In this document: piece after piece, positions 39,560-48,766 of the stretch
How positions within the stretch are numbered: position 1 is the stretch's first letter
How the letters are laid out: every line of letters begins with the position of its first letter
Source of the DNA: Blattabacterium sp. DPU
GTDB taxonomy: Bacteria > Bacteroidota > Bacteroidia > Flavobacteriales > Blattabacteriaceae
Direction: 5' to 3'
Assembly (NCBI RefSeq): GCF_011290385.1
Contig: NZ_CP049785.1
Location: forward strand, 535,018-599,017
DNA: 64,000 bases
The notes under the pieces: generated by a model
What the model saw: the letters and a program-made list of their open reading frames with translations, nothing else
Told to the model about the DNA's origin: nothing
Database searches by the model: none
Made by a program: the position numbers and the translations under genes

Positions 39560-40552
39560 ATGTATACATTAGGAGAGTTTGTTATAGAAAACAGTTCGCA
39601 TTCAACCGAAGCATTATTGCGATTATTTAGCTCTATTAAATTAGCTTCTAAAGCGATTCATAAAGAAGTCAATAAGGCAGGTTTAACAGAAAAAATTATA
39701 GGAAATTCTGGTATTACTAACGTTCAAGGAGAAAATCAAAAAAAATTGGATGATTTTGCTCATAGAGCTTTCATTGAATCTTTTAAAAGTAGAAATGTTG
39801 TTTGTGGAATAGCGTCTGAAGAAAGCGAAAATTTTATAGTAATACAAAAAAAACAAGAAAATGATTTTAAAAATCAATATATAGTTTTAATAGATCCACT
39901 TGATGGTTCTTCTAATATAGATGTAAATGTCTCTATTGGAACTATATTTTCTGTATATATAAGAAAATCTCCTATTCAAATGAATTTAACAATAGAAGAT
40001 TTTTTGCAAAAAGGGAATCAACAAATTCTTGCAGGATATATTATTTATGGATCTTCAACTATACTGGTGTATAGTACAGGAAATGGAGTTCATGGATTTA
40101 CTTTAGATCCTTCAGTTGGGACATTTTATTTATCTCATTATAATCTTCATTTTCCTAAAAAAGAAAAAATTTATTCTATTAATGAAGGAAATTATGCTAA
40201 ATTTTCTGATGGAATTAGAAAATTTATCAGATATTGTCAAGAAAAAAAAGAGAATAGACCTTATACAGCAAGATATATAGGTTCTTTAGTAGGAGATTTT
40301 CATAGAAATATGATACAAGGAGGGATATATATTTATCCCAAAACAGCTTCTTATCCAGAAGGAAAATTAAGATTATTATACGAATGTAATCCTATGTCTT
40401 TTTTAGCAGAACAAGCTGGAGGAAAAGCTTCTGATGGAAAAAAACGAATCCTCGATATTGAACCCACTCGATTACATCAAAGAACTCCATTTATTTGTGG
40501 TCCCACAGGATTGGTATCCAAGTTAGAAGAATTTATGATATATTGCGAATAA
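39560..40552 (+). CDS. fbp: Fructose-1,6-bisphosphatase class I
   Basis: Hydrolyses fructose 1,6-bisphosphate, the committed step of gluconeogenesis. The 330 residues include EVNKAGL, a metal site with SEESENF and [25 protein letters not shown] and the substrate-binding [20 protein letters not shown]. The ATG at 39560 agrees with the usual LGEFIIEN-type N-terminus. Confidence 0.97.
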   Translation: MYTLGEFVIENSSHSTEALLRLFSSIKLASKAIHKEVNKAGLTEKIIGNSGITNVQGENQKKLDDFAHRAFIESFKSRNVVCGIASEESENFIVIQKKQENDFKNQYIVLIDPLDGSSNIDVNVSIGTIFSVYIRKSPIQMNLTIEDFLQKGNQQILAGYIIYGSSTILVYSTGNGVHGFTLDPSVGTFYLSHYNLHFPKKEKIYSINEGNYAKFSDGIRKFIRYCQEKKENRPYTARYIGSLVGDFHRNMIQGGIYIYPKTASYPEGKLRLLYECNPMSFLAEQAGGKASDGKKRILDIEPTRLHQRTPFICGPTGLVSKLEEFMIYCE

Positions 40553-40576
40553 ATTTTGATTTAAAAATGCAATTTA

Positions 40577-40940
40577 ATGCAATTTAAAGAAGATAAAATT
40601 TTTGAAAAAATAATAAAAAATGGAAAATATATATTAATATATCCTGTTTTGTCTGTTTTTTTATATAAAAAAAGAAATTTTGAAAAAAATTTACCAATAA
40701 ATCTTGTAGGAACTATAGTAAAAAAAAAATTTTAAAAAATCAGTTCATAGAAATAGAATCAAACGTTTATTGAAAGCTTCTTTTTTTGTAAATAAATCAA
40801 TTTTAGAAAAACATATTACCAATATAAATCGTAATTATTACATAATTTTAATTTATAAAGCTTATTACTTACCTGAATTTAAGGATATCAATGAGTCTAT
40901 TATAAATATTTTCAATAAAATAAAATTATTGTTGAAATAA
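40577..40940 (+). pseudogene. rnpA: RNase P protein component with a one-base frameshift
   Basis: Protein subunit of RNase P, which removes 5' leaders from pre-tRNAs. The first frame (ATG at 40577) gives 51 residues ending NLVGTIVKKKF and then TAA at 40733. The break follows a run of A10 then T4 (40720-40733). The downstream frame (from 40740) reads SVHRNRIKRLLKASF, the RNA-binding signature, and continues to TAA at 40938. Deleting one base in the A10T4 tract restores VKKKFKKSVHRNRIKR. The signature is intact, so this is either very recent decay, a sequencing error, or slippage. A 10-base direct repeat AATGCAATTT lies at the start. The end overlaps the convergent marC by 15 bases. Confidence 0.85.
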
Positions 40941-41501
40941 TTGACCTGCATTTGCTCCAAAAATTTTTACGGCAAAAGCTAATAAAACAATTCCAAATAT
41001 CTTCTTTAAAATATCCAATCCATTATTTCCTATTTTTTGGGCTATGAAATCACATCTATCTATTACAAAATAAACAACTATCATATTTAAGATAAGAGAT
41101 AAAAGAATAATATTTACGTCATAAGTTGCTCTTAACGAAATTAAAGTAGTTAAAGATCCAGGACCAGCTATAAGTGGAAAAGCGATTGGAACAATAGAAG
41201 TTTGAGCATTTTCAGTACTTTTATGAAGATCTATTCCTAATATCATTTCTAACCCAATTAAAAATAACACTACAGATCCCGCAATAGAAAAAGAATGAAC
41301 ATCAATTCCAATGATTTTAAGCATAGGTTGTCCTAAAAAAAGAAAAGATAAAAATATTACAAGAGAAGTAATTATAACTTTATTAGTCTCTATAATGTTC
41401 CCTTTTGATTTAAATCCCATAATGATGGGAGCATTTCCTAATATGTCTATAATGCTAAAAAGTATCATAAAACAACTAATTAATGAATTTATCCATTCCA
41501 T
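40926..41501 (-). CDS. MarC family integral membrane protein
   Basis: Six-helix inner-membrane protein of the MarC/UPF0056 family; the function of the family is not established. The 191 residues show FSIIDILGNAPIIMGF, GLEMILGI, the central IVPIAFPLIAGPGSLTTLI and a hydrophobic C-terminus. Despite the family name there is no sequence link here to antibiotic resistance. It overlaps the end of rnpA by 15 bases. Confidence 0.93.
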   Translation of the reverse strand: MEWINSLISCFMILFSIIDILGNAPIIMGFKSKGNIIETNKVIITSLVIFLSFLFLGQPMLKIIGIDVHSFSIAGSVVLFLIGLEMILGIDLHKSTENAQTSIVPIAFPLIAGPGSLTTLISLRATYDVNIILLSLILNMIVVYFVIDRCDFIAQKIGNNGLDILKKIFGIVLLAFAVKIFGANAGQLFQQ

Positions 41502-41538
41502 ACTAAAAATTTATTCAAAAAATTTTTTATGATTGAAA

Positions 41539-41556
41539 CACATTTTTTTAAATGTG
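41539..41556. other. Small hairpin between marC and the OPRT-OMPDC gene
   Basis: CACATTT and AAATGTG pair perfectly around a TTTT loop in a 139-base gap that otherwise holds nothing I can assign. It is downstream of the fused pyrimidine gene and upstream of marC, both leftward, so it could act as a terminator for the former. There is no strong U run after it in that direction. Confidence 0.3.
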
Positions 41557-41640
41557 ATTATATACAAATTAAATAAAAATATAATCAGTACCATTAATTT
41601 TTTTTAAAAAACTCATATCATGTAAATAGAATATAATAAT

Positions 41641-43005
41641 TCAAAGTCCTTTTTCATAAGCTTTCCATCCTGCTTCTCTATATTCTTCAACCGTTATTTT
41701 TGGATTTTCAGATTGGGAAATAGCTTTTCCTACAATAATAAAATCACTTCCATTTTTTTCAAAAGCTTTAACAGGATGAATGTAGCTATTCCCTTTATTA
41801 TTCATTTTTTCATAAAAATGTATACCAGGTGTAAATAATAATAATCGATCGTCTACTTTTCTTTGTGCAACAGTACCAATCACTTTTGGATTTTTCAAAG
41901 AAATATTTAGTGCTTTTCTTATGTAATCATCATCAGATAATCTTCCATAAGAAGACATTTCAGATATTGTAATTAATCCCATATTAGGAGGAATATTTAA
42001 GTTTTGTATACTCATACTTCCAGCAAGCAAGTGTACTGTAATGATATCAGCCCAAGAAGAAATTTTGTGGATTCCATAATGTAATTGAAGATAATTAGTA
42101 GGCCCAACATCACATAATTTTCTATCTTCGAATAGTAAAAAATTTTTTTCAATAGAAATCTTTTTAAGACAATTTATGAATGAATATGAAAAATCATTTA
42201 TAATATCTACATGAAGTTTTAATCCACAAATTCTATCTCCAATTAAATTGACTAATTCTAAAATATTTCTAGTATATATTAAATCAGCAGAAACTATTAA
42301 GTTTGTTTTTTTTTTCAATGTAATATCTATAAGTTTTTTTCCTATAGAATGAGAAATTGTTTCTTTTTTTTTTTCATAAGAAATTCTCTTTTTTTGAAGG
42401 AAATTCATATTTTTTTTTTTGAAAAAAAATTGAATCATATGTATTTCTTTTTCCTTCAAAAAATGTTTTTTTTTTAGTATTTTAAATACTTCTCCTATAC
42501 GAAATAAAGTTCGTATATTATATCCTCTTTTTTTTATATTTTCAATTCCTCCTTGTTCTCTATCAAGAATAGACATAATATTTTGAATTATTAAACCTTC
42601 TTTTTCAAGATCTATTACAGTTTTTAATAAACTATCTCCACTTGTAATCACATCTTCTATAATCAAGCAGTTTTGTCCTTTTTGATATATTCCTTCAATC
42701 ATTCGTTCTGTTCCATATCCTTTATTTTCTTTTCTTTTAATAATTAACGGAATTTTGGATCTCAAAGATAAAGTGGTAGCTATGGGTAAAGCAGCGTATG
42801 GAACTCCACAAATTAATTCAAAATTATAAGAAGGAACTTCATGGATTAATAAATCCGATAACTTGATTAATAAATTTGGTCTAGAAGCAATTGGACGAAA
42901 ATCTATATATATAGGAGATTCCATTCCACTTTTCAGTGTAAAATTTCCAAATTTTATGATTCCTAAATTATAAATTTCTAAAAAAAATTGTTCTTTTTCT
43001 TCCAT
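41641..43005 (-). CDS. Fused orotate phosphoribosyltransferase/OMP decarboxylase (UMP synthase)
   Basis: Catalyses the last two steps to UMP in one chain of 454 residues. Residues 1-195 are OPRT: FGNFTLKSGMESPIYIDFR, GVPYAALPIATT and the PRPP loop IIEDVITSGDS (about 115-125). Residues 215-454 are OMP decarboxylase: lysine in LKLHVDI (K263) and the catalytic D294-K296-D299 set in FEDRKLCDVG, then SSWADIITVH and FTPGI. The domain order OPRT-OMPDC and the FEDRK wording are those of animal and plant UMP synthase. I recall free-living Flavobacteria as having separate pyrE and a different pyrF type. It is divergent from pyrD. Confidence 0.94.
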   Translation of the reverse strand: MEEKEQFFLEIYNLGIIKFGNFTLKSGMESPIYIDFRPIASRPNLLIKLSDLLIHEVPSYNFELICGVPYAALPIATTLSLRSKIPLIIKRKENKGYGTERMIEGIYQKGQNCLIIEDVITSGDSLLKTVIDLEKEGLIIQNIMSILDREQGGIENIKKRGYNIRTLFRIGEVFKILKKKHFLKEKEIHMIQFFFKKKNMNFLQKKRISYEKKKETISHSIGKKLIDITLKKKTNLIVSADLIYTRNILELVNLIGDRICGLKLHVDIINDFSYSFINCLKKISIEKNFLLFEDRKLCDVGPTNYLQLHYGIHKISSWADIITVHLLAGSMSIQNLNIPPNMGLITISEMSSYGRLSDDDYIRKALNISLKNPKVIGTVAQRKVDDRLLLFTPGIHFYEKMNNKGNSYIHPVKAFEKNGSDFIIVGKAISQSENPKITVEEYREAGWKAYEKGL

Positions 43006-43062
43006 AAAAAAGCTGTTTTAGTAAAGTTAAAAATTTTATACTTGGATATTATTACAATTGAT
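43006..43062. promoter_or_regulatory. Short divergent control region between UMP synthase and pyrD
   Basis: Fifty-seven bases separate the two divergent start codons, so promoters for both genes must lie here or inside the opposite coding region. The rightward strand has TATACTTG, one mismatch from the Bacteroidota TAnnTTTG box. No operator-like repeat stands out. Confidence 0.35.
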
Positions 43063-44010
43063 ATGATTATGAAAAAAATAGATATTTCTTCTAATATAAA
43101 TGGGATTAAACTTCCATTATGTATCATGAATGCTTCAGGAGTTCTTTGTTCAACAGATAAAGAATTATCCAATTTGTTACATAGTTTTTCTGGAGGAGTT
43201 GTAACAAAAAGTTGTACTTATAAACCAAGAAAAGGAAATGTTTTGCCTAGATATTTTGAATGGAGTAGAGGGAGTATAAATTCTATGGGATTACCTAATT
43301 TTGGAATTAATTTTTATTTAAATTTTTTAGAAAGAAAAAAAATAAATAAGCCTATTTTTCTTTCTATATCTGGATTATCTGCAAAAGAAAATTATTTTCT
43401 TATACAAAAAGCAAACGAATCTTCAAAAGTTACTGCTATAGAATTAAATTTATCTTGTCCGAATCTTCTTGAAAAAGAAGATATGTTAGGTTATGATTTT
43501 GATAAAGTTTCAAATTTTATAGAAAATATATTTAAATTTAACAATAAACCTTTAGGAATTAAATTGCCTCCTTATTTTCAAGATGCACATATTAAAAATA
43601 TAGCTTTGATTTTAAATCAGTTTCCTATTTTTTTTATTACTTGTATCAATAGTTTACCTAACGGTCTATTTATTGATGTAAATAAAGAATCAGTAGTTAT
43701 ACGACCTAAAAAAGGATTTGGAGGAATAGGCGGATCAATTATAAAACCTTTTGCTTTAGCTAATATTCATAAATTTTATACTTATCTCCGTAAAGACATT
43801 TCTATAATAGGATGTGGGGGGATTTCTTCTGGGAAAGACATTTTTGAACACATATTATGTGGCGCATCTGCTGTTCAAATTGGAACACAATTTATGAAAG
43901 AGGGAATTTCAGTGTTTGAAAGATTGAAAAAAGAATTGACCCTTTTTTTAGAAAAGAAAAATTATTCATCGATAAATAGTTTTAAAGGAAAACTAAAAAA
44001 TATTCAATAA
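43063..44010 (+). CDS. pyrD: Dihydroorotate dehydrogenase, class 1A
   Basis: FMN enzyme oxidising dihydroorotate to orotate. The 315 residues match the soluble fumarate-dependent class 1A: MNASGVLCSTDKEL, TKSCTYKPRKGNVLPRY, the INSMGLPNFG signature, the catalytic cysteine C132 in ELNLSCPN, KLPPYF and GFGGIGG. Class 2 (quinone-linked) enzymes carry an N-terminal membrane helix, absent here. I start at ATG 43063; ATG 43069 is equally possible, and an open frame upstream overlaps the divergent gene. FumC at 61174 could supply fumarate. It overlaps the convergent proS by 7 bases. Confidence 0.95.
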   Translation: MIMKKIDISSNINGIKLPLCIMNASGVLCSTDKELSNLLHSFSGGVVTKSCTYKPRKGNVLPRYFEWSRGSINSMGLPNFGINFYLNFLERKKINKPIFLSISGLSAKENYFLIQKANESSKVTAIELNLSCPNLLEKEDMLGYDFDKVSNFIENIFKFNNKPLGIKLPPYFQDAHIKNIALILNQFPIFFITCINSLPNGLFIDVNKESVVIRPKKGFGGIGGSIIKPFALANIHKFYTYLRKDISIIGCGGISSGKDIFEHILCGASAVQIGTQFMKEGISVFERLKKELTLFLEKKNYSSINSFKGKLKNIQ

Positions 44011-45473
44011 GATTTAGAAAAAACTACCCTTTGCAAAGAGGGATTTCCAGAATAAATACATTTTCCTTTTTCTTGTTCATTATATATAGGAATACAACGG
44101 ATAGTTGCTTCTGTTTCTTCTTGAATTTTTTTTCCTGTATTTTTTGTTCCATCCCAATGAGCATAAATAAATCCTCCTGAATGATTTATTTGATTTTTAA
44201 AATCATTATAATGATCTAATTTAATGATTAATTTTTGAGTTCGTTGAAAAGCTTTTTGATAAATATTTTTTTGTATTTCATCTAGTAATTTTGGTATTGA
44301 ATTTTTCAAATCGATCCAAGATAAATACGTTTTTTCACATGTATCTCTTCTAAAAATTTCTACTTTTTCATTTTGGATTTCATTTTTTCCTATACTAATT
44401 CGTATAGGAATTCCTTTCATTTCATATTCATGAAATTTCCATCCAGGAGTAAATGTAATTCTATTATCATATTTAACTTTTATTCCTTTATTTTTTAATA
44501 TATTTAAAATTTTTATAGATATTTCATTAACAATATTATCCTTATTTTTAGGATAAATAGGAATAATAACAATTTGTATAGGAGCTATTTTTGGAGGCAA
44601 AATTAATCCTTTATCATCAGAATGAGACATGATTAATCCACCTATTAATCTAGTAGATACGCCCCATGAAGTAGACCATACATATTCTTTTTTTCCGTTA
44701 TGATTAGTAAATTTTACATCAAAAGCTTTCGAAAAATTTTGTCCTAAAAAATGTGAAGTACCAATTTGTAATGCTTTTCCATCTTGCATCAGCGCTTCGA
44801 TGCAATATGTTTTTTCTGAACCCGAAAATTTGTCCATATATGGTTTTATTCCTTGTAATACAGGAATAGCCATAAACTTTTCTGAAAAATCGGTATAAAT
44901 GTTTAATATTTTTATAGTTTCTTCTATTGCTTCTTTTTTTGTAGAATGAGCAGTATGTCCTTCTTGCCATAAAAATTCAGTAGTCCTAAGAAATAAACGT
45001 GTTCGCATTTCCCATCTTAGTGCATTTCCCCATTGATTAAACAAAATAGGTAAATCTCTATAAGATTGAATCCAACGTTTATAAGTTTTCCATATAATAC
45101 TTTCTGAAGTAGGTCTAATTACTAATTCTTCTGGCAATTTTGATTCAGGATCAACGATTAATTTTTCTTGTTCTTTATATTTTTTAAATCTAGAATGTGT
45201 AACCACTGCACATCCCTCAGAAAAAATTTCAGTATGTTCTTTTTGTTTTGAAAAAGTAGATTTTGGGATCAGTAAAGGAAAATAAACATTTTTATGTCCA
45301 GTCATTTGTAACATTTTATCTAGTATTGTTTTCATTCTATCCCATAAAGAGTATCCATATGGTTTAATTATCATAAAACCGCGTATTCCGGAAAATTCTG
45401 CTAAACCGGATTTAACAACAATTTCATTGTACCATTTCGAGTAATTTTCACTACGTTTAGTTAATTGACTCAT
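44004..45473 (-). CDS. proS: Prolyl-tRNA synthetase (short, archaeal/eukaryotic type)
   Basis: Class II aminoacyl-tRNA synthetase charging tRNA-Pro. The 489 residues lack the editing insertion of the long bacterial form. Motifs include FSGIRGFMIIKPYGYSLWD, VIRPTSESIIW, motif 2 region LRWEMRTRLFLRTTEFLWQEGH and SWGVSTRLIGGLIM, then a C-terminal anticodon-binding domain and a zinc-like tail. This short type is common in Bacteroidota. It overlaps pyrD by 7 bases. Confidence 0.96.
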   Translation of the reverse strand: MSQLTKRSENYSKWYNEIVVKSGLAEFSGIRGFMIIKPYGYSLWDRMKTILDKMLQMTGHKNVYFPLLIPKSTFSKQKEHTEIFSEGCAVVTHSRFKKYKEQEKLIVDPESKLPEELVIRPTSESIIWKTYKRWIQSYRDLPILFNQWGNALRWEMRTRLFLRTTEFLWQEGHTAHSTKKEAIEETIKILNIYTDFSEKFMAIPVLQGIKPYMDKFSGSEKTYCIEALMQDGKALQIGTSHFLGQNFSKAFDVKFTNHNGKKEYVWSTSWGVSTRLIGGLIMSHSDDKGLILPPKIAPIQIVIIPIYPKNKDNIVNEISIKILNILKNKGIKVKYDNRITFTPGWKFHEYEMKGIPIRISIGKNEIQNEKVEIFRRDTCEKTYLSWIDLKNSIPKLLDEIQKNIYQKAFQRTQKLIIKLDHYNDFKNQINHSGGFIYAHWDGTKNTGKKIQEETEATIRCIPIYNEQEKGKCIYSGNPSLQRVVFSKSY

Positions 45474-45555
45474 AAAACATAATAAATGATTTTATTTATA
45501 AAAGATATAAAAATTTTTATTTCTAAATTAGCAATTTATTAAATATGTTATTTTT

Positions 45556-45750
45556 ATGGCCCATCCCAAAAGAAGACAATCAAAATCTAGAAAAAATAAG
45601 AGAAGAAGTCATCTGAAAATAAAAGAACCTTTATTAACAAAATGTATTTTAACAAATCAAAAACATTTATATCATCATGCATACTGGCATGAAAATAAAC
45701 TTTATTATAGAGGTAAAATTGTATATGATCGAAATAAAAAAAGAATATAA
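45556..45750 (+). CDS. rpmF: 50S ribosomal protein L32
   Basis: Small basic ribosomal protein of 64 residues starting MAHPKRRQSKSRKNKRRSH, as in other Bacteroidota L32 proteins, and ending YYRGKIVYDRNKKRI. Only one cysteine remains, so the zinc-binding form is not present. It leads into accB and accC on the same strand, 21 bases upstream of accB. Confidence 0.95.
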   Translation: MAHPKRRQSKSRKNKRRSHLKIKEPLLTKCILTNQKHLYHHAYWHENKLYYRGKIVYDRNKKRI

Positions 45751-45771
45751 TCTCCATAAAAAGATAAAATT

Positions 45772-46248
45772 ATGGATTTAAAAAAAATTAAATCATTGAT
45801 TCAGTTTATTTCGGATTCTAATATTGATGAGATCAAGATAAAAATGGGAAATACTGAAATTTACATGAAAAATAGAACATTTATAAAAAACGAAAAACGT
45901 TCATGGAATCCTCCTTATCCTACTCAAATATCTTCATCATCATCTTCTTCAATTTCGGATTTTTATGATAAATTTTATAAAACAGAAGAAAAAAACAAAA
46001 ATAAATATTTAACCATAAAGTCTCCTATGATTGGAACATTTTATAGAAAACCTCATCCAGATCAAGAACCTTTTGTAAAAATAGGAGATAAAATAAAAAT
46101 AGGAACAAAAGTTTGTGTAATCGAAGCAATGAAATTATTTAACGACATAGAATCTGAAGTAGAAGGAAAACTGATTAAAGTTTTAGTGGAAGATGCTTCT
46201 CCTGTTGATTATGATCAACCTTTATTTCTTTTAGATCCTAACTATTAA
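45772..46248 (+). CDS. accB: Biotin carboxyl carrier protein of acetyl-CoA carboxylase
   Basis: Carries carboxybiotin between AccC and the AccA/AccD transferase. The 158 residues have an N-terminal helical part, a low-complexity serine-rich linker (about 45-65) and a C-terminal biotinyl domain with the biotinylated lysine in EAMKLFNDI (about residue 122). It is 15 bases upstream of accC. Confidence 0.96.
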   Translation: MDLKKIKSLIQFISDSNIDEIKIKMGNTEIYMKNRTFIKNEKRSWNPPYPTQISSSSSSSISDFYDKFYKTEEKNKNKYLTIKSPMIGTFYRKPHPDQEPFVKIGDKIKIGTKVCVIEAMKLFNDIESEVEGKLIKVLVEDASPVDYDQPLFLLDPNY

Positions 46249-46263
46249 TTTTTATGTTTAAAA

Positions 46264-47631
46264 ATGTTTAAAAAAATATTAATAGCTAATCGTGGAGAAA
46301 TTGCTTTACGAATTATACGTACAGTCAAAGAAATGGGAATTAAAACTGTAGCTGTTTATTCTACAGCAGATCAACATAGTCTACATGTTTATTTTGCGGA
46401 TGAAGCTGTATGCATTGGTCCTCCTTACCCATATCAATCTTATTTGAATATTCCTAATTTAATTTCTGCAGCAGAAATTACAAATGCAGATGCAATTCAT
46501 CCTGGATATGGATTTTTGTCTGAAAATGCATATTTTTCTTCTATGTGCCAAAAACATGGCATAAAATTTATAGGAGCGAAACCGAATCATATGATTCAAA
46601 TGGGAAATAAAATTTCAGCCAAAAAAACTATGAAAAAAATTGGAATTTCTTGTTTACCTGGATCTGATTGTTTTGTAGAATCTTCTTATAAAGAGATAGA
46701 AAAAATTGCAGATAAAATAGGATATCCAATTATTATAAAAGCTGTTTCTGGGGGAGGAGGAAAAGGAATACGATCTGTTTTAGACAAAAATCATTTAAAA
46801 AATTATTGGGAAGAAGCTAAAAAAGAGGCTTGGTCTTTTTTTGGAAAGAAAGACATGTATATAGAAAAATTAATATTGAATCCAAGACATATAGAAATTC
46901 AAATTCTAGGAGATAAATATGGAAGAATATGTCATTTATCAGAAAGAGATTGTTCCATTCAAAGAAGAAATCAAAAATTAGTGGAAGAAGCTCCTTCTCC
47001 ATTTTTAACTCCATCTCTTAGAAAAAAAATGGGAGAAATTGCCGTAAAAGCGGCTAAATCTATTCATTATGAAGGAGTGGGAACTATAGAATTTTTAGTA
47101 GATAAAAACAAAAATTTTTATTTTATGGAAATGAATCCTAGAATACAAGTAGAACATACTATTACTGAAGAAATAACTGGTTTAGATTTAATTCAAGAAC
47201 AAATATTTTTAGCATTTGGAAAAAAACTTTCTATAAAAAAAAATTTTTATCCCAAAATGTATTCAATAGAATGTAGAATTAACGCAGAAGAACCATATTA
47301 TAATTTTCGTCCAGTTCCTGGAAAAATCACTCAAATGCATTTACCTGGAGGAAAAGGAGTACGTATTGACACACATATTTATGCAGGATATTTTGTTCCA
47401 CATTATTATGATTCTATGATTGCTAAAATTATTACTACAGCAAAAACTAGAAAAGAAACTATTGAAAAAATGCGTCGTTCTTTAGATGAGTTTGTCATAG
47501 AAGGAATCCAAACAACTATTCCTTTTCATATAAAACTTATGCAAAATAATGATTTTTTAAAGGGAAACTATAATACAAATTTTTTGGATAATCAAGATTT
47601 AAACTTGGTATCAAATACAAATATAGAATAA
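46264..47631 (+). CDS. accC: Biotin carboxylase subunit of acetyl-CoA carboxylase
   Basis: ATP-grasp enzyme that carboxylates biotin on AccB. The 455 residues show KILIANRGEIALRIIRT, HPGYGFLSENA, the glycine-rich ATP loop SGGGGKGIR, ERDCSIQRRNQKL and MNPRIQVEHT. The length equals that of typical AccC. Together with accB and the distant accD, three of the four acetyl-CoA carboxylase genes are visible. Confidence 0.97.
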   Translation: MFKKILIANRGEIALRIIRTVKEMGIKTVAVYSTADQHSLHVYFADEAVCIGPPYPYQSYLNIPNLISAAEITNADAIHPGYGFLSENAYFSSMCQKHGIKFIGAKPNHMIQMGNKISAKKTMKKIGISCLPGSDCFVESSYKEIEKIADKIGYPIIIKAVSGGGGKGIRSVLDKNHLKNYWEEAKKEAWSFFGKKDMYIEKLILNPRHIEIQILGDKYGRICHLSERDCSIQRRNQKLVEEAPSPFLTPSLRKKMGEIAVKAAKSIHYEGVGTIEFLVDKNKNFYFMEMNPRIQVEHTITEEITGLDLIQEQIFLAFGKKLSIKKNFYPKMYSIECRINAEEPYYNFRPVPGKITQMHLPGGKGVRIDTHIYAGYFVPHYYDSMIAKIITTAKTRKETIEKMRRSLDEFVIEGIQTTIPFHIKLMQNNDFLKGNYNTNFLDNQDLNLVSNTNIE

Positions 47632-47638
47632 TAAAATA

Positions 47639-48718
47639 TTATTTTTTTTCAAATAATTTTAATAGATTGATCATTTCTTGAATATTTCCATTCATAAATT
47701 CTGTAAGATTATAAATAGATTTATGAATTCTATGATCCGTGATTCTGTTTTTAGGATAATTATAAGTACGAATTTTTACAGAACGATCTCCTGTAGAGAC
47801 TAAAGATTTTCTTTTTGTAGACATTTTTTTTAATCTTTTTTCTTTTTCTTTTTGATAAATACGAGATCGTAAAACACTTATAGCTTTTTCAAAATTTTTA
47901 TGTTGAGAACGTTCTTCTTGACATTCTACTGTGATTTTACTTGGAATATGAGTTAATCGTACAGCAGATTCTGTTTTATTTACATGCTGACCTCCAGATC
48001 CACTAGATCTAAAAGTATCTTTCTTTATATCAGATAAATTGAGATTAACTTCTATATCTTTTACTTTAGGAAGTACCGCTACGGTTATAGCAGATGTATG
48101 GACTCTTCCTTGAGATTCTGTTTTTGGTATTCTTTGTACTCTGTGAACTCCAGATTCAAATTTTAAATTTCCAAAAACTCCTTTTTCTCCATTTATATCT
48201 AAAATAATTTCTTTATATCCTTTTATTCCTCCTTTTTGAACGTGTATAATTCTATATTTCCACCCTGATTTTTTAAAATACATTGTGTACATTCTTAATA
48301 CATCTTCAACAAAAAGACATGCTTCATCTCCTCCTGTTCCAGAACGGAGTTCCAATATAGCACCATTTCTATAATCTTCTGTATCAGATTCATATTTTGA
48401 TGAAAGTAGAAGATTATAGGATTCTTTTTCGATAGAAGATAAATTATCTAAAATATTGTATTTTTCTGTTGAGGCAAGTTCTTTCATTTCTATATCTGAA
48501 TCATTTTCTAAAATGAAATTTATTTCTTGAAGTACAGCCAATTTTTTTTTGTATTCTTCATAAAAAGAAACTATTTTTTCTAATTTTGTATATTTGTTTA
48601 ATAATATTCTGTATTTTTTCTGATTAGATATAATATTGGGTTGTGTAATGAGTTTTGAAATTTCATGAAATTCTTTTTTTGAAACTTCCAATTTTTGAAT
48701 GAATGAAGTTTTTTTCAT
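47639..48718 (-). CDS. prfA: Peptide chain release factor 1
   Basis: Recognises stop codons UAA and UAG and triggers peptide release. The 359 residues contain the GGQ motif in RSSGSGGQHVNKTES (about residue 235), which contacts the peptidyl-transferase centre, and RVHTSAITVAVLP. Length and order are normal. UAG occurs at the premature stop in the dCMP deaminase gene. It faces accC with 7 bases between. Confidence 0.96.
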   Translation of the reverse strand: MKKTSFIQKLEVSKKEFHEISKLITQPNIISNQKKYRILLNKYTKLEKIVSFYEEYKKKLAVLQEINFILENDSDIEMKELASTEKYNILDNLSSIEKESYNLLLSSKYESDTEDYRNGAILELRSGTGGDEACLFVEDVLRMYTMYFKKSGWKYRIIHVQKGGIKGYKEIILDINGEKGVFGNLKFESGVHRVQRIPKTESQGRVHTSAITVAVLPKVKDIEVNLNLSDIKKDTFRSSGSGGQHVNKTESAVRLTHIPSKITVECQEERSQHKNFEKAISVLRSRIYQKEKEKRLKKMSTKRKSLVSTGDRSVKIRTYNYPKNRITDHRIHKSIYNLTEFMNGNIQEMINLLKLFEKK

Positions 48719-48766
48719 TTTTAAAAACTTTATAAAAACTTTTGAAATTAAGAATATTTAATCATT

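Noticed and set aside
44719-44970. Minus-strand frame inside proS
   Set aside because: Alternative frame of proS, which is intact in its own frame.
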